Source of the DNA: Apostichopus japonicus
Lineage: Eukaryota; Echinodermata; Holothuroidea; Aspidochirotida; Stichopodidae
Direction: 5' to 3'
Length of the DNA: 64,000 nt
Assembly (NCBI RefSeq): GCF_037975245.1
Contig: NC_092574.1
Span: 11,805,213-11,869,212 of the forward strand
Positions 1 through 28,946 of this stretch are shown in pieces. How positions within the stretch are numbered: position 1 is the stretch's first letter; every line of letters starts with the position of its first letter. A program made the position numbers and the translations under genes. The notes under the pieces were generated by a model. The model made no database searches. It was given only the letters and a program-made list of their open reading frames with translations, and had not been told where the DNA came from.

Positions 1-880
1 TCGTTGTACTCTGTGTTATACCTCGCTACTATAGAAATCACTTCATTATTCGTAGTGATGTGCATTTCGGTGCACTCTGAGTTACTGCATCTAAGAAAAC
101 ATTCATTCAACAGTGAGGTGTATTTTATTCTACTTTGAGTTATACCTGATACTAGAACACAATTAATTATCCTCAGTGAGTTATATTTTGCATAATTATG
201 AGCTATATCACATACTACTAGAACATAGTTCATTATCCATGGATTACGTATAGTGTGTTGCATTTCAGTGTACTCTTAGTTACCTCATAGAATAGTACAT
301 TCATTGCTGGTAGTCCATGAGTGGATTACGTATAGTGTGTTGCGGTGCACTCTGAGTTACCTTATAGAATAGTACACATGGTAGTCCATGGGTGGATTAC
401 GTATAGTGTGTTGCATTTCGGTGCACTCTGAGTTACCTTATAGAATAGTACATTCATTGCTGGTAGTCCATGGGTCGATTACGTATATTGCGGTGCACTC
501 TTAGTTACCTCATATAAGAATACGTTCATTGCTGGTAGTCCATGAGTGGATTACGTATAGTGTGTTGCCGTGCACTCTTAGTTACCTCATATAAGAATAC
601 ATTCATTGCTGGTAGTCCATGAGTGGATTACGTATAGTGTGTTGCGGTGCACTCTTAGTTACCTCATATAAGAATACATTCATTGCTGGTAGTCCATGAG
701 TGGATTACGTAAAGTGTGTTGCATTTCGGTGCACTCTTAGTTACCTCATAGAATAGTACATTCATTGCTGGTTGTCCATGGGTGGATTACGTACAGTGAT
801 GTGTTCCGGTGCACTCTTAGTTACCTCATAGAATAGTACATTTATTGCTGGTAGTCCATGGGTGTATTACGGTGCATGAC
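1..880. repeat. Tandem repeat, unit about 71-83 bp
   Basis: The element GGATTACGTA recurs near 241, 314, 394, 548, 625, 703 and 784 (CGATTACGTA near 477). Each is followed by a GTGCACTCTTAGTTACCTCAT-like block and ATTCATTGCTGGTAGTCCAT. Unit length varies because a GCATTTC insert is present in some copies and absent in others. Degenerate half-units extend to position 1. No coding signal is seen. Confidence 0.85.
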
Positions 881-1079
881 TAACGTATAGTAATAATTCA
901 GCACTTCTATATATTCAACGCCCAACCGCGGACGAGAAAATGCGGTAAAATCGTATGTGATCCTAACTGTTATGATGTTAATACAAAAAACATTTCGTCA
1001 TAATGACGTAGAATTTTATAAGTCCTTTTGTGGCCTAACACGATTGTAATTAACAAAAGCCCACTTCAATATTGCTTAC

Positions 1080-17939
<16,860 letters not shown>

Positions 17940-18033
17940 AACGAATGGCTTCCAAGGAACGTCTGAAATCGCTGCCGAAGAAACAACTCGTTTTGTATTT
18001 TCCGTGTGTGTTTGTGTGTTGTACAGTTCCGGG

Positions 18034-18804
18034 TCGCGTAATTTTTTCCTAGGAGGGTTAGGGGTAATTATCATATATAGGCGTATACAAACCCTCGCGC
18101 ATGCGTGTTACTCGTAAAAAGTTTATGACTAGTAGTAGCAGGGAGATATTATAACACCTTCCTAGGGAGATGTTATAACAAATCCCTGGTAGCAGTACAT
18201 ACATTTTGTGCTACGCGATCCACGTTTTGCACATGTATACATATATATGCGTTCATGCAGCGACGGAGACCTGTTCGACTTACAATCCTTGCGCCAATCT
18301 TTAGCTGGAATCTTGCCCTAGATTAGAAGTTACTCGATACAATTGTATATAATAAAGTAATCCTCTCACCCAGATTTTAGACACAATGTACGGATTTCAT
18401 CCGTCGTTATCAATGTGCGCGACGGACATTAATTTAATGGTTTGGTTAATGTCATACGCAGACTATAAGTCCACCACATTAGCCATAACACCTTCAAAAA
18501 TTAATAATTGATGTGACGATTTGATCGCGCTGTAATTTGTATTTCTTTAGCCCTCATCCCATCACTTATTTTCTTCAATTCTCACTTAGTAATCCTTGGC
18601 CAAAAAGCAAACTGCATTACGTGTAAAACTGTACAGCGGATATCTATTGCTTTGTACAGCGTACATAGTGCCCACACGGCCCCCACTCGTGTATTACAGC
18701 GATCGATGAGTAACGGTGTCCATGAGTAACACGCATGCGCGAGGGTTTGGATACGCCTATATATGTTAATTACCCCTAACCCTCCTAGGAAAAAGAATTA
18801 CGCG
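18034..18804. mobile_element. Foldback/MITE element upstream of the C3-like start
   Basis: Arms of about 80 bp, 18034-18115 and 18724-18804, are inverted copies. Both contain CCTAGGAGGGTTAGGGGTAA and CCCTCGCGCATGCG. The 600-bp loop holds no reading frame I recognise. The left arm starts about 95 bp upstream of the C3-like start codon (17939), so the element probably overlaps the promoter or 5' UTR. I did not find a clear target duplication. Confidence 0.75.
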
Positions 18805-19194
18805 TTCGGGTCACGGCCTTTGAGGTGTTGTTTTATTTCCAGGGTAGATCCGTCTCTATGGGGCTGGTCGTAAACTTTTCCTGGAACACGCCAGCTTTCC
18901 CTAACAAGAATTGATTACAATTCAATCCAACGGAAACGAATTATACGGAAGACTCTAAGGGATCAGGGACGTCTCTAGAGGGGGGGGGGTGGGGTGTCTC
19001 ACCCCCTCCCCAATATTGGTAAAACTGACTATAGTTGGAACTTTCGCACTCTAATTTACCTAGGCCTATTCATATATTCTTGTAGCTGGGGTGGCTGGGT
19101 GGAGAGCTGAGCCTCCCCCTTTTCAATTTATTTGGGGTAAAGCCCCTCCTTGACGTATATGATTGGCCACAGTGGACAAAATTCGGGAATGTAT

Positions 19195-19470
19195 GCCGAC
19201 ATATAATCGTGCCGACATAAATTCGATTTAATGGTAACATAAATTCGATTTTATGCAGACATTAATTCTGAGCTAATCAGTAGGCAGTATTTATATCTAC
19301 TTAAAATTGATTTAATGTGGACATAAGTTTGAATTCATAAAGACAAATGTTCGAATTAATGCTAGCATATATTCAAATAAATGCTATTATATTTTCGATT
19401 TAATATCAACATATATTTGATTTATTGTCAGCATATATTCGATTTAATGCTGACATAATATTTGACCAAT
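19195..19470. repeat. Degenerate minisatellite, about 20-27 bp unit
   Basis: About ten loose copies of a unit like GACATAAATTCGATTTAATG. The stretches 18805-19190 and 19475-20090 around it show only GC-tract-bearing repeat fragments and no supportable exon. Confidence 0.75.
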
Positions 19471-20092
19471 GAGAGTGCAGGAATACAGGCCTATGTATTT
19501 CTGCATATAATCACTTCCGACAACAATTCCGCCTGATCCGTGCCTAGATGGCAATTCACCAACCATCCCCTGCACGGGGTGACAAAGGAATGATTCACCC
19601 GGTTATCGACTATAGGTACGTCACTTCTCGTCACTCTATATTAATTAATGCATGGTTCATTTATATGACCAAATCAGATAACAGGTGATAAGCTTATAAT
19701 TAGCCCTTTGTTCCTATTCCGCTTTAGGTACATGTTTATATCAGGCGCAGATCCTATAGGGGTAGGTTGTAACCACCCAACCCCACTACCCTTCCTTGTC
19801 AACCCCATACACATTTAATAAAATAGTTATAAGCAACTTTCCGGTCAAAAATTTCCATTTTATTTTTTCTGTCGAACGATCCCCAGAAAACCCTGGGAGT
19901 TGGCCTCACCGATACCACTGCCAGCTATACCCGCCTTTAGAAATGTTAGGTTCCCGCTTAGGAACGTGCAGGTCAGGAAAGGGAGAAGTACACCACAGTT
20001 TAGCAAGCACCATGCCAACTGCCAAAATATTGATCAGTGTAATATGACAAGCCATTTGTATTAGATCAAGGGCAATTTTTATATATATCGGC

Positions 20093-20455
20093 CAGGGGCC
20101 GAGCGAAGGTTTTTTTGTTTGGAAGGGGGTGTGGAGAATTTGATTTGCCGACGGATCTGGAAGTGGTGACTGAAATGGGGGAGGGGTCTAAGGGGAGGGG
20201 GTGTCCCCCTACCCCTTTGGAAAATTTTTAGTTTTGAAACGTCCTTAGATGCAATCTGGTGCATATTTTAAGTCAAATTTGGCACGGAAGAAGCTCCCGT
20301 TCTCCTTTTCTCTATTCAGCTTTCCTTCTTTCTTCCCCTTCCGCTCTCTTCACCTTTTCTCCTTTTGCCGACAGACCCAAAATTTGCCGACAGCGACCAA
20401 ATTATTGGGGGTGACACCCCCACCCCCCCCCCCCCCCCCGCTCGCTACGCCCCTG
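20093..20455. mobile_element. MITE-like repeat with CAGGGGC ends
   Basis: The left end CAGGGGCCGAGCGA and the complement of the right end TCGCTACGCCCCTG form approximate inverted repeats, resembling hAT MITE ends. A long poly-C run sits near the right end. No clear target duplication was found, so this is less certain than the two MITEs in the C3-like introns. Confidence 0.6.
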
Positions 20456-21082
20456 ATCAACATTTACTGAAGAAACTAGCTATTTATGGCAAGGTTCCTT
20501 ATCTACATATAGATGTTGGCCTGATTATCATGTTATTGTAACAGTCTGCGACCTGCGAGGTCAAGAATGTGTTACTTTAAACTTCCTGTTGTGTAGATTA
20601 TGGAGGTGACTACTTGGAATGTAATTATATACAACGGATGCCATGTTTGACATGTGCTATATTCCTTATCGAATTCAACTTTAATCGTTTCCGTTTTGTT
20701 AATTGATTTATTAAGTTGGAATGAAACCAAAAAATTCCCCTCAAAAAACGGGTGATCTTTGGGGTATATTTTGTTACATATTATCACTGTAATATTTCCT
20801 TTGCTGGTATGTATACAAAAGCCCCCGACATCCTTCCCGACAGGCATCTGGTTTCACCATATCTTGGAGGATGCCTTGGACAAATCGAGGGGTGATTTTG
20901 TGGAAATTCCGAGGGATCCATAAACTTGTACTACATCACTGTTAATCCGGCTGTTCTAACTCAGTTACGAAGTTGTCACAATATATAGAAAAAGAATGGA
21001 ACATTTTAAGCAAAGAGTGGTTAGAGCTCTATGTAATCAAATTTAGAAGGAGAGCAAAGATTTCTTATAGACACACTCTTAA

Positions 21083-21440
21083 AAGTTGGGTAAAAATATT
21101 GACCAACACTTAACCAACACTGGGTACATATGTAACCGCTCAAAAAATGGGCAAAGTTTGCCCAACAGCAGTTGGGTAATGCATTTACCACGTAGTTGGG
21201 TAAATTATTTTACCCATTATTGGTTAATTTATAAAGTAAGTTGGGCAATTTGTTGCCCAAGATTGGTTAATGAATAAAATTGTATTGGAGTGTTTTTACT
21301 CAATGTTGGTTGATTGTTACAATTAGTTGGGCAATTTGATACCCAATATTGGTTACTGAATCTAATTATATTTGAGTGATTTTATCCAATGTTGGTTGAT
21401 TGATACAGTTAGTTGGGCAATTCGTTACCCAATATTGGTT
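21083..21440. repeat. Subterminal repeats of the large transposon
   Basis: TTGGGTAA, TTGGGCAATT, TTACCCAA, TTGCCCAA and ATTGGTTRAT motifs recur in both orientations, arranged in loose units of about 80-110 bp. The same motifs appear near the right end (37281-37390). Such clusters are typical of transposase-binding subterminal DNA; that role is inferred. Confidence 0.75.
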
Positions 21441-21474
21441 GATGAATGAAATGAAATTTACACTAGGGTTTATA

Positions 21475-21485
21475 TAATTATAATA

Positions 21486-21516
<31 letters not shown>

Positions 21517-21886
21517 TTTTAGGTTTATAGTCTTGTTCAGGGCCAAGGCCCTCTCACACGACTTTACAACTTAACCCTGGTCATTGGTAACTTGTCACAC
21601 CTACACACCAAAGTGTGCACAATTCAATCAATCTCTCCTGGGGCACCACAGTGCACCACAACCACGTGTCCCCCGGGGGACTTCCCATAGGGTGCAGCCA
21701 CAAACCGGCGCAAACAACTATATTTACAAGTTACCTCGCAAGTCCCCATTTATACACCTGGGTGAAGAGAGGCAATGGAGATAAAGCGCCTTGCCCAAGG
21801 ACACAACGTGATGATCTGGCCAGGGCTCGAACCTGTAATCCATAGATCACAAGGCCACTGCCTTAACCACTTGACCACAACGCCCG
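21475..21886 (-). mobile_element. tRNA-derived SINE with (ATT)n tail
   Basis: Read on the minus strand, it starts GGGCGTTGTGGTCAAGTGG, matching a pol III A box. A B box GGTTCGAGCCC follows about 60 bp from the start. Then come a TTGGGCAAGGCGCTTTAT-type body and a tail of TTATTATT repeats at 21475-21516. It is inserted in the left part of the large transposon. Reading frames across it are not genes. Confidence 0.85.
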
Positions 21887-23374
21887 TTTAAAAATATTAA
21901 CATATAAAATAGTATTAAATTCTCATTTTATTGATGTAAACAGCTTCAAAAAGCTTCACTAGAACTAACCACACATAAAATGGTTTCACAGAATTTAGCA
22001 ACATGGTATTGTTGGTTGCAGTAATCTATTAACTTACTTTATATCATATTGTGTCAATATGTTCATCATGAAAATGTATCAATGTATGCTTTGCAAATTT
22101 GCTTTAGGACTTGGAACATGAATATTGACATACAAGTTCATCATGAAACTACAATTTATTCTCTTCATGGATAAAATTAACCTTAACCTACACAACATTG
22201 CTTGCTTCTTGCCCACTGACCAATTTGTAACAAGTGTTGTTTACAGCTAAGCCTTTTTTGCAGTTAAAGGTGATTGTTTTCACTAGACAGTCTATTAAGT
22301 GCTAAGAAATTTGAGCACAGAAGCAAGGAGTTCAACAGGAAGTGGCAAGTCCTCATAATTATTTCATGATAATTATATAGATATAACTAGTAGTGGACAC
22401 AAATATGGCTCAATGTTAGAAAAGGAGTACTATTTATGATATATCAATGGTTAATTCCAACATAAGCAGTCTTGTGCAGCTATAACATATTCTTCTTAAT
22501 GCAAACTGACTTGAATGGAACACACATGGTATCACACATACAAACCTCTCATATGTCTATAATGTCTTAATTGTTTGTAATTTGAGCACAATTTGTAAGT
22601 ATAATGATATGATATTTACAGACATAAAAGGAAAGGTCAATGATGGTGCAGGTTTACCTAGTTCTTCAAGTCAATGCACAATAAACATACCGAAATTGTA
22701 TATTTCACAGGCACCTAGGAATTTTCACACATATCAAATATGAATCCCTAACCAGTTCTCTTTAAAACTTATTTCAATGTTAAACTTTGCATACATCATG
22801 AAAAAGCATGACAATCACAAAACTTTTTAAAATCTAGCCCTAGTAGTTATAAGTGTAAATTTTTGATTACCTGCTTCCCTTCTCAAGAATAGTCAGATCT
22901 GTACATTTGACTTAAAAAAAGACCCTCAACTGTGTCATAAGCAGGATCAAAACAACATCAATGTGTACACGTTATGGAAAAAAATGATAAGATGAATTTG
23001 ATAAGCAAACGTATACAAACATTTTTTCCCATGAAGACACATAAAGTCAGTGCATGTTTATGAAAAATGATAACATGCAAAGAAGTAAAAGAATTTTAAG
23101 TTACAAAAACCAACTTAATTATTGAACCAATAAAATGATTAAAAGCAGCAAGGTCCGGATCCAAGAAGTCATAACTTTTTGTTTAAAGAAAAACTGTAAC
23201 AAAGAGAGATGTCCATCGCTGTATCGTTTATACACTGTGCTGTTTGTACTGACTGCAGCTGTTTGTACTGACTGTATACTAGTGTCTATTTACTGACGGT
23301 AGCAAGCTGTGTTTGTATTTTCTGGGATCGATGGTGGTGCCTAACACTTCTGTTACACCTCAGTCAAAACTAGG
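21887..23374. other. Non-coding interior of the large transposon
   Basis: AT-rich, without supportable exons. It probably includes the 3' UTR of the minus-strand gene ending at 23375. A polyadenylation signal was not fixed. Confidence 0.5.
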
Positions 23375-24950
23375 TCAGATTTCCGGCATTAGACGTTTCT
23401 TTTTGCGCGAGTCTTCACACCCTTTAAAGCAAACACCTATTGCTTTCAGTAGGGATGGTTGTGGCAGAGCATGTCTCTCGAGAATAACATAGGCCTGGGA
23501 TGGTGTTAGGTGGGTGCCTCTGCACACTACAAAGGGCTGTGGCGTCATGTCCACATTGATAGTCCTTGCGTATTCTTCTATGTCAACATCCTCCTACAGT
23601 TATAAAAGAAAAGGTACAATTTATTCCTGACTGTTACTGTAATTTATTCCTAACTGTGAGAGGGACATTTCAAAAAAAAAAAAATGCAATGCAGAATATG
23701 ACCGTGACACCTTCGTACTGAGTAGTACTAACCTTAGTTAGACAGAACAAGAAAGAATGTAACTGCTGACTGCTGAGCACACACAGCTAACAGCATCTCT
23801 GACCAGATTCCAGAATAGACAAATTATGTGAACTTGGAATTTCCGTCACATGAAGCACGAGATATTTTCTCTCATAATAGCCATAAATTCACATTCATAA
23901 CATAGGTGACCTTGCAACTTTACACAGATTCAGAATAATCTTTTGGTCATGATGCGCTTTTAGTATTTATTTCATGTAGCAACTTTGAACATTCATACAT
24001 TACAGTAATCTTACTAGTGTTTCCTCAACCAAATACTTAGACTCTGCAGTGAAGGTCAAGCGAGACATCAACATGCCTAACAGTTTTGGTATGACACGGC
24101 TGGGATTAGAAATCGAGCCCCGCCTCCTGGATGGCTCTGACCACTCGTTTTTTCCATTATGTAGCTTATATAGGTGAGCGTGGGACATGATAAATATTTT
24201 GGTGGGGTGGGGGCGGGGGGAAGGTTTCCCAGCATTTCATGACAACAAAGTTCCCTGATGAATTTTCAAAATTCCCTGATGATTAGTTCAACCTATTTCT
24301 AGTGTGATATGTCTTTGCACATTTTGGACATGAGCCAATATATAAGACTGACTGCTCTCTTGGGCCAATCAAATTCCCTAGCTTTTCCCTAATTTTTGAG
24401 ACATTTTTCTCAAATTCCCTAACTTTCCCTGACTGGAAAAAGGGAAACTAATTTTCAAGGTTCTGCTTCCATTTTCCAGGATGGCTGGCAACCCTGCTAA
24501 CCAATCTGCCCTCACAACCCCCCCCCCCCAACACCCAGGAAAATAATTCTCAATGACCTTACGGTTGAGAAACTATGATTTAATTGTTGTGTCTGTTTAT
24601 TCACCTCTCAAAAGTGGATGATTTGTACAGTTTTTAGACCCTCTAATGTGGAGAAGTTTCTTAAAAGTTAGTCATGAAAGGGAAACACAAATAACATAAA
24701 ATTTATTACTAGTTGACTACATGATCTCTGTCAAGTTAAATGTACCTTATTTGCAATGGGAATCAGATTATGAAGCAATTCCAAATTAAGATCACAAAAT
24801 TCATTGATTCATGCATGATTCCAACAAAGTTTACCTTTTTGAATAAACTACTTACCGGCTGAACAGTGATGAAGCTTTTCACGGATTGCTGTGCCAAGCT
24901 ATGGCCCCTTTTACCCTTCACACCTCGTAGTATTACTGATAGCATGAAGA
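23375..24950 (-). CDS. Transposon-associated protein, two 3' exons (partial)
   Basis: Two minus-strand exons, 24950-24856 (phase 1 in, 0 out) and 23593-23375, are joined by clean splice sites (CAGCCG|GTAAG; CTGTAG|GAG). They encode about 103 residues ending at TGA (23377-23375). The first exon gives FMLSVILRGVKGKRGHSLAQ. The second contains QPFVVCRGTHL, then AYVIL, then SLLKAIGVCFKG and a basic tail RKKKR. The pattern QPFVV...AYV...LKAIxVCFK resembles the C-terminal part of SAM-bearing proteins of unknown function common in fish and invertebrate genomes. The 5' exons are uncertain. The phase-1 end of the SAM-like exon at 36954 would splice directly onto this one, which would nest the other two genes inside a 12-kb intron. 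The function is unknown. Confidence 0.65.
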
Positions 24951-25766
24951 CTGCAAGGTTCTTCTTTTGATCTGTGAATTAGAGCATATCATACTACCAG
25001 TGTTTGTAGGTAGGTACTTAAGTTTTATGGGTAATTGTTCTCAACAAAGGTTTAATACTGCCATCCACAGCTTTTCATCCAGGTTTGGAGTGCTAAAATA
25101 GGTTTCCCTGTTACTTATTTCCTTTTCCCTGTTCCAGTTAGTGTGTATTACGTAAGAACATGTAACATTTCTCAAAAGAGCATTGCATGTACATAAATCG
25201 GAGCATGGTACCTGTAATGGGAATTTAAATTTAAATATAAAACCTAGACATTTTGTAATTCCTTGGGGACCTTGGCACATAAAATGGGTTATTTACTCTC
25301 TTTTTTTAGGTAAGAACATTCATCACTATAAAAAGAATTAAAGCAGCATTTTGCGTCATTTTCCCATGATTTTCTCAACCTCATTGACCCCACCATGCCA
25401 TAACGACATACATAATAAGCTTATCTATTCAACTCTAACTTCAAATCGTGGAATAAAAGTCGCAAAATTTAGAACTTTCAACGTTGTTTTTCTCGAAGGT
25501 CTTTTCCGTTAGGATCTCAGTAAACCCCGCCTATATATGAATATTCAAACACGATGAACGTTATTGCATAACGTGGTAAATAATAAACAATGATCAGCTG
25601 ATTGCAAGGCATCGCGAAGCGACAGATAGTGTAGGCAGGCTACATAACGTTACTTCAGCCTATACATCTACATCGTTACCAGGCTTGTCCATCTCGCATG
25701 ACAGTGTGCTGATATTCTCTACTGCAAAAGAAGAATTTCGCAAGAAGAAATTTGCTCACCCTTAGC

Positions 25767-27534
25767 ATGGAAACAAGAAATACCAATGTAAGTTCCTATC
25801 ATTTACCAACACTGTCGGAAAATTCTTCATCTTTGTAGATGTACTCTCCGTTTTCCGCGATCGCTAGATCGCGGTATACACTAGACTATGCCTATACACA
25901 TGTGTGACCAAACTACTCTTCTGTACCGATGTTAGGGTAACTTTAGGCCTAACAACAAACCCATATCACGACGAACTTAACGTAGTGTAGTGACGTTTGC
26001 GAATATTTGCTTAGTTAAAATGAATGTCGTCTAGTGCAGTGAGTAGTTAGATTTAATGTTAGCTAGGCTTCAGGAATGTTAGTTTGACCCATGAATTATG
26101 ATGGATCATAAGCAAATATGCTCCAAAGGTTATCTCTAAAAGAAAAACAAACACTATCAGTTGGAAAGTAAATAACTATCTTATTTCTTCTGTCATAATG
26201 TAGCAGTCCTTAGGTGATTCACCAGAAACACCATCAAGGAGGACATCTGGGAGAAGGGGAAGGAGGGGTACAGGCCGTGGAGGAAGGGGCCGTGGTGGAA
26301 GAGGTGCAGGTACGCCTCGGTTGACAGCAGCTGCAGCAAGACAGCAAGTTGCTAATCAACAGCAGGAGAGGACAGAAAATATCAGGGTACATAAAGTGGC
26401 TATATTCTCATTTACTATGTTTCTTTGCTTTCATTACAAATCCTCTCAAGAACATGTACTCAAACACGGGAGTCTCTGGGTGTGTAAAAAAAAAATAGTT
26501 TGGTGTGGAAAGGGTACCAATACTATTTCTTAACTTCTATGAAATTAACTTTTCGAGTTATGAGCATCTTTCTATGTGAACCAATATGACAAATGCCCAT
26601 GACTGTAAAATTGACACTGATAATTTATCATGGAAGGAGTGGGAGAGGTGGTTGAGAGAGGATAGGAACATAAAAAAACATAAGCTTACAGTTTTTGTCA
26701 TAAGGTTATTTTGGGTATTACATTTGAAATGCAACATAACGTTTGTGGCCTCTTTCAGGAAATGATACACAGAGTGGACTCTGAACAGCTGCGAGAGCTC
26801 GTTCTGCAGTTGATGAACAGCTACCCTGCTCTCTTTTTTGATATTTGGGAACGTCAGCAGCACCCACAGCGTATGACAATCCCAGACTCACCTGGCTGGT
26901 GCACTTGTGAGAGGTGCAGAGAAATGCCAACAGTAGAGGAACGGGTGTGCTGTCTAGGGACAGGTGACAACTGTCTCTCTCTTAGACCGGTCAGTACTGT
27001 TTTCTTAATGTTTTATCTGGAACCCAAAATTTGCTTTGTGGCTAGCAATAGTGCTCAGTGATGACAGCATAGACAAATTAAATTTCTTTTACAACTCAAG
27101 ATAACAAAATATGTTGTTATGACATAACCTTCCGTGACTAAAGTGTTATTTTCAGCAATCAGTTTAAGAAGTTTATAGCATATGGCGTCAGTGACAAGAA
27201 CTGAAAGACTATAATGGGTGTTTTAATAATTGGACATAACTTTCTACAACTTCAATGTCATATTTTCCAGGAAATTGATACTGTGGTAATTGACCCTTTG
27301 GTCCTTGGTGTCGCCCGAGAACTAAGAAGAGCCATCTGTGGCGGTAACAGAGGAGAAGAGCCCAACAAAGCCAATAGACATGCTGCATACAGACAATTTG
27401 TACTGTGGCATTATGGTCGCCTTGGCAACAGAAATAGGAGAGCAGTTCCCAGTTGTGTTGTCTGGCGGATCAGGTCCACTTTTCCTGACCCACATGATAA
27501 CTATGTTGGGTACATTCCAGGTAGATTGCTTTAA
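25767..27534 (+). CDS. P2X7 cytoplasmic-tail (zinc 'ballast') domain protein
   Basis: Four exons, 25767-25787, 26204-26386, 26759-26989 and 27271-27534, all in phase 0, give 232 residues with a TAA stop. Residues about 20-45 form an RG/RGG-rich basic stretch, as in nucleic-acid-binding proteins. From about 110 the protein follows the C-terminal cytoplasmic domain of vertebrate P2X7: WCTCERC, RVCCLG, then NRHAAYRQFVLWHYGRLG, PSCVVWRIRSTFP and YVGY. The Cys residues match the zinc-binding set. There are no transmembrane segments, so this is the stand-alone domain and not an ATP-gated channel. It lies inside the TTAA-bounded transposon, convergent with the DDE-like gene. In such an element it could be an accessory DNA- or RNA-binding protein; that is inference. 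The ATG at 25767 opens the first exon and is followed by a good donor. Confidence 0.85.
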
Positions 27535-28946
27535 TGTTTTCATTTATCTTTGTTAGCTATTCTTGCCGGTATTCAATTTTTCTTCTTCACATTTTTCTAT
27601 TTACTTACATATATGTTTTTATACTTGCCATTAATCAGACTATTTTTTCACTTCTTTATCGTTCATTTGTTATGCCATCAAAAACTGTCATTCCAAAATC
27701 ATCTTTATTTTTATATCACATATTTTCTATTTACTGAAAAGACTTAAATCCAAAACAGTTTTTCACTGCTTCACTCACCCACCCTTCACTTCTTTCAAAC
27801 AGTAGTTTATTTTTTTAAGATGACCATCTCCATTGGTTAATATAACAAAAATCATATAAATGTCTACACACAAAAAACCTAAATTAAGAACTTTTATCAG
27901 TACTTAGTATCCTACACAGCTGCAGATTTCACCTTGACTCTACGAAGACACATTCCATGGAAACTTCTGTTTCTTCTTAAACATACTTTACCATTTGTTA
28001 CCTTGCTCTTTTGAATTACTTGTTTCTTTCTTTTTTCTAAGAGTTCTTATCAATTTGTTGTTGGAAGTTGCATTGGCCTTTCATTACTTGTGGTACTACA
28101 ATATAGTATTTTTGGTCTTTCATAATTTTTTTCTCACATATGCATGCCCAGCCTTTCTATGTATGTGAAATATATGAACAGTATTTATAAACTGCATTGA
28201 GTTTTTTGCTTTCTGTGCTATTTTGTTACAAAATATACCATTAGGCTGGAAAGGAAAAGTCTACATCGCTTGATAATGATGCCTACTTTTATGGAATGGG
28301 TCAAAGTTCATCTGGGATTAAAATTGTTAAAATTGTGAAACTTGTTAACATACTATCTCAAGGAGTACAAGTCAGGACAGATAACAGGGGTAGTAAAGTG
28401 TAAAAACATAAGGACAAGAAGCTTATTGTTTTTTGGGGAGATCAAAGTTGAGTTCAGGTCATGAAGGTTACACAATGAAAATCCTTTGAAGATTCCTAAT
28501 TAAGGGGAGCTTTGCTGTCATACAGTTGTAACACACTGCATGCACAGGAAGGTGATTTTTCTTGGGGGAGGTAAAATGGTTCAAAATGAGAGCATATGCA
28601 CAATATCTGCAAAAATCAGGAGGGGGGGGGGGTGGGAGCTGAACGATTTAACATGGTGATATATTACATTAACTTTAGGCCAAGAACGGCCGAGAATGCA
28701 ATGCTGGTCACATCTCAGTATTCTAATACTTTTTCCTGTACATATATTACATATTACAAATAATGACAGATTCGTAACAAACTATGGTACAGTAGAACCA
28801 CAATGCATTTATTTCCCATAACATTTGAGCATAAGCTTTGGGAACCATATTCGTCCACTACAACAACATGTAACAATTCTCCCACCAGCCCCCCCCCCCC
28901 CCCACCCCAACCTGAAAAAAATAAAACATTTGAGTGATGGCTAAGA
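27535..28946. other. Gap between convergent P2X7-like and DDE-like genes
   Basis: T-rich after 27535, then unassigned AT-rich DNA with G/C homopolymer runs near 28620 and 28890. Presumably this is the two 3' UTRs. No exon seen. Confidence 0.5.

Noticed and set aside
21584-21845. Two overlapping plus-strand frames of 66-76 codons
   Set aside because: They lie entirely inside the minus-strand tRNA-derived SINE.
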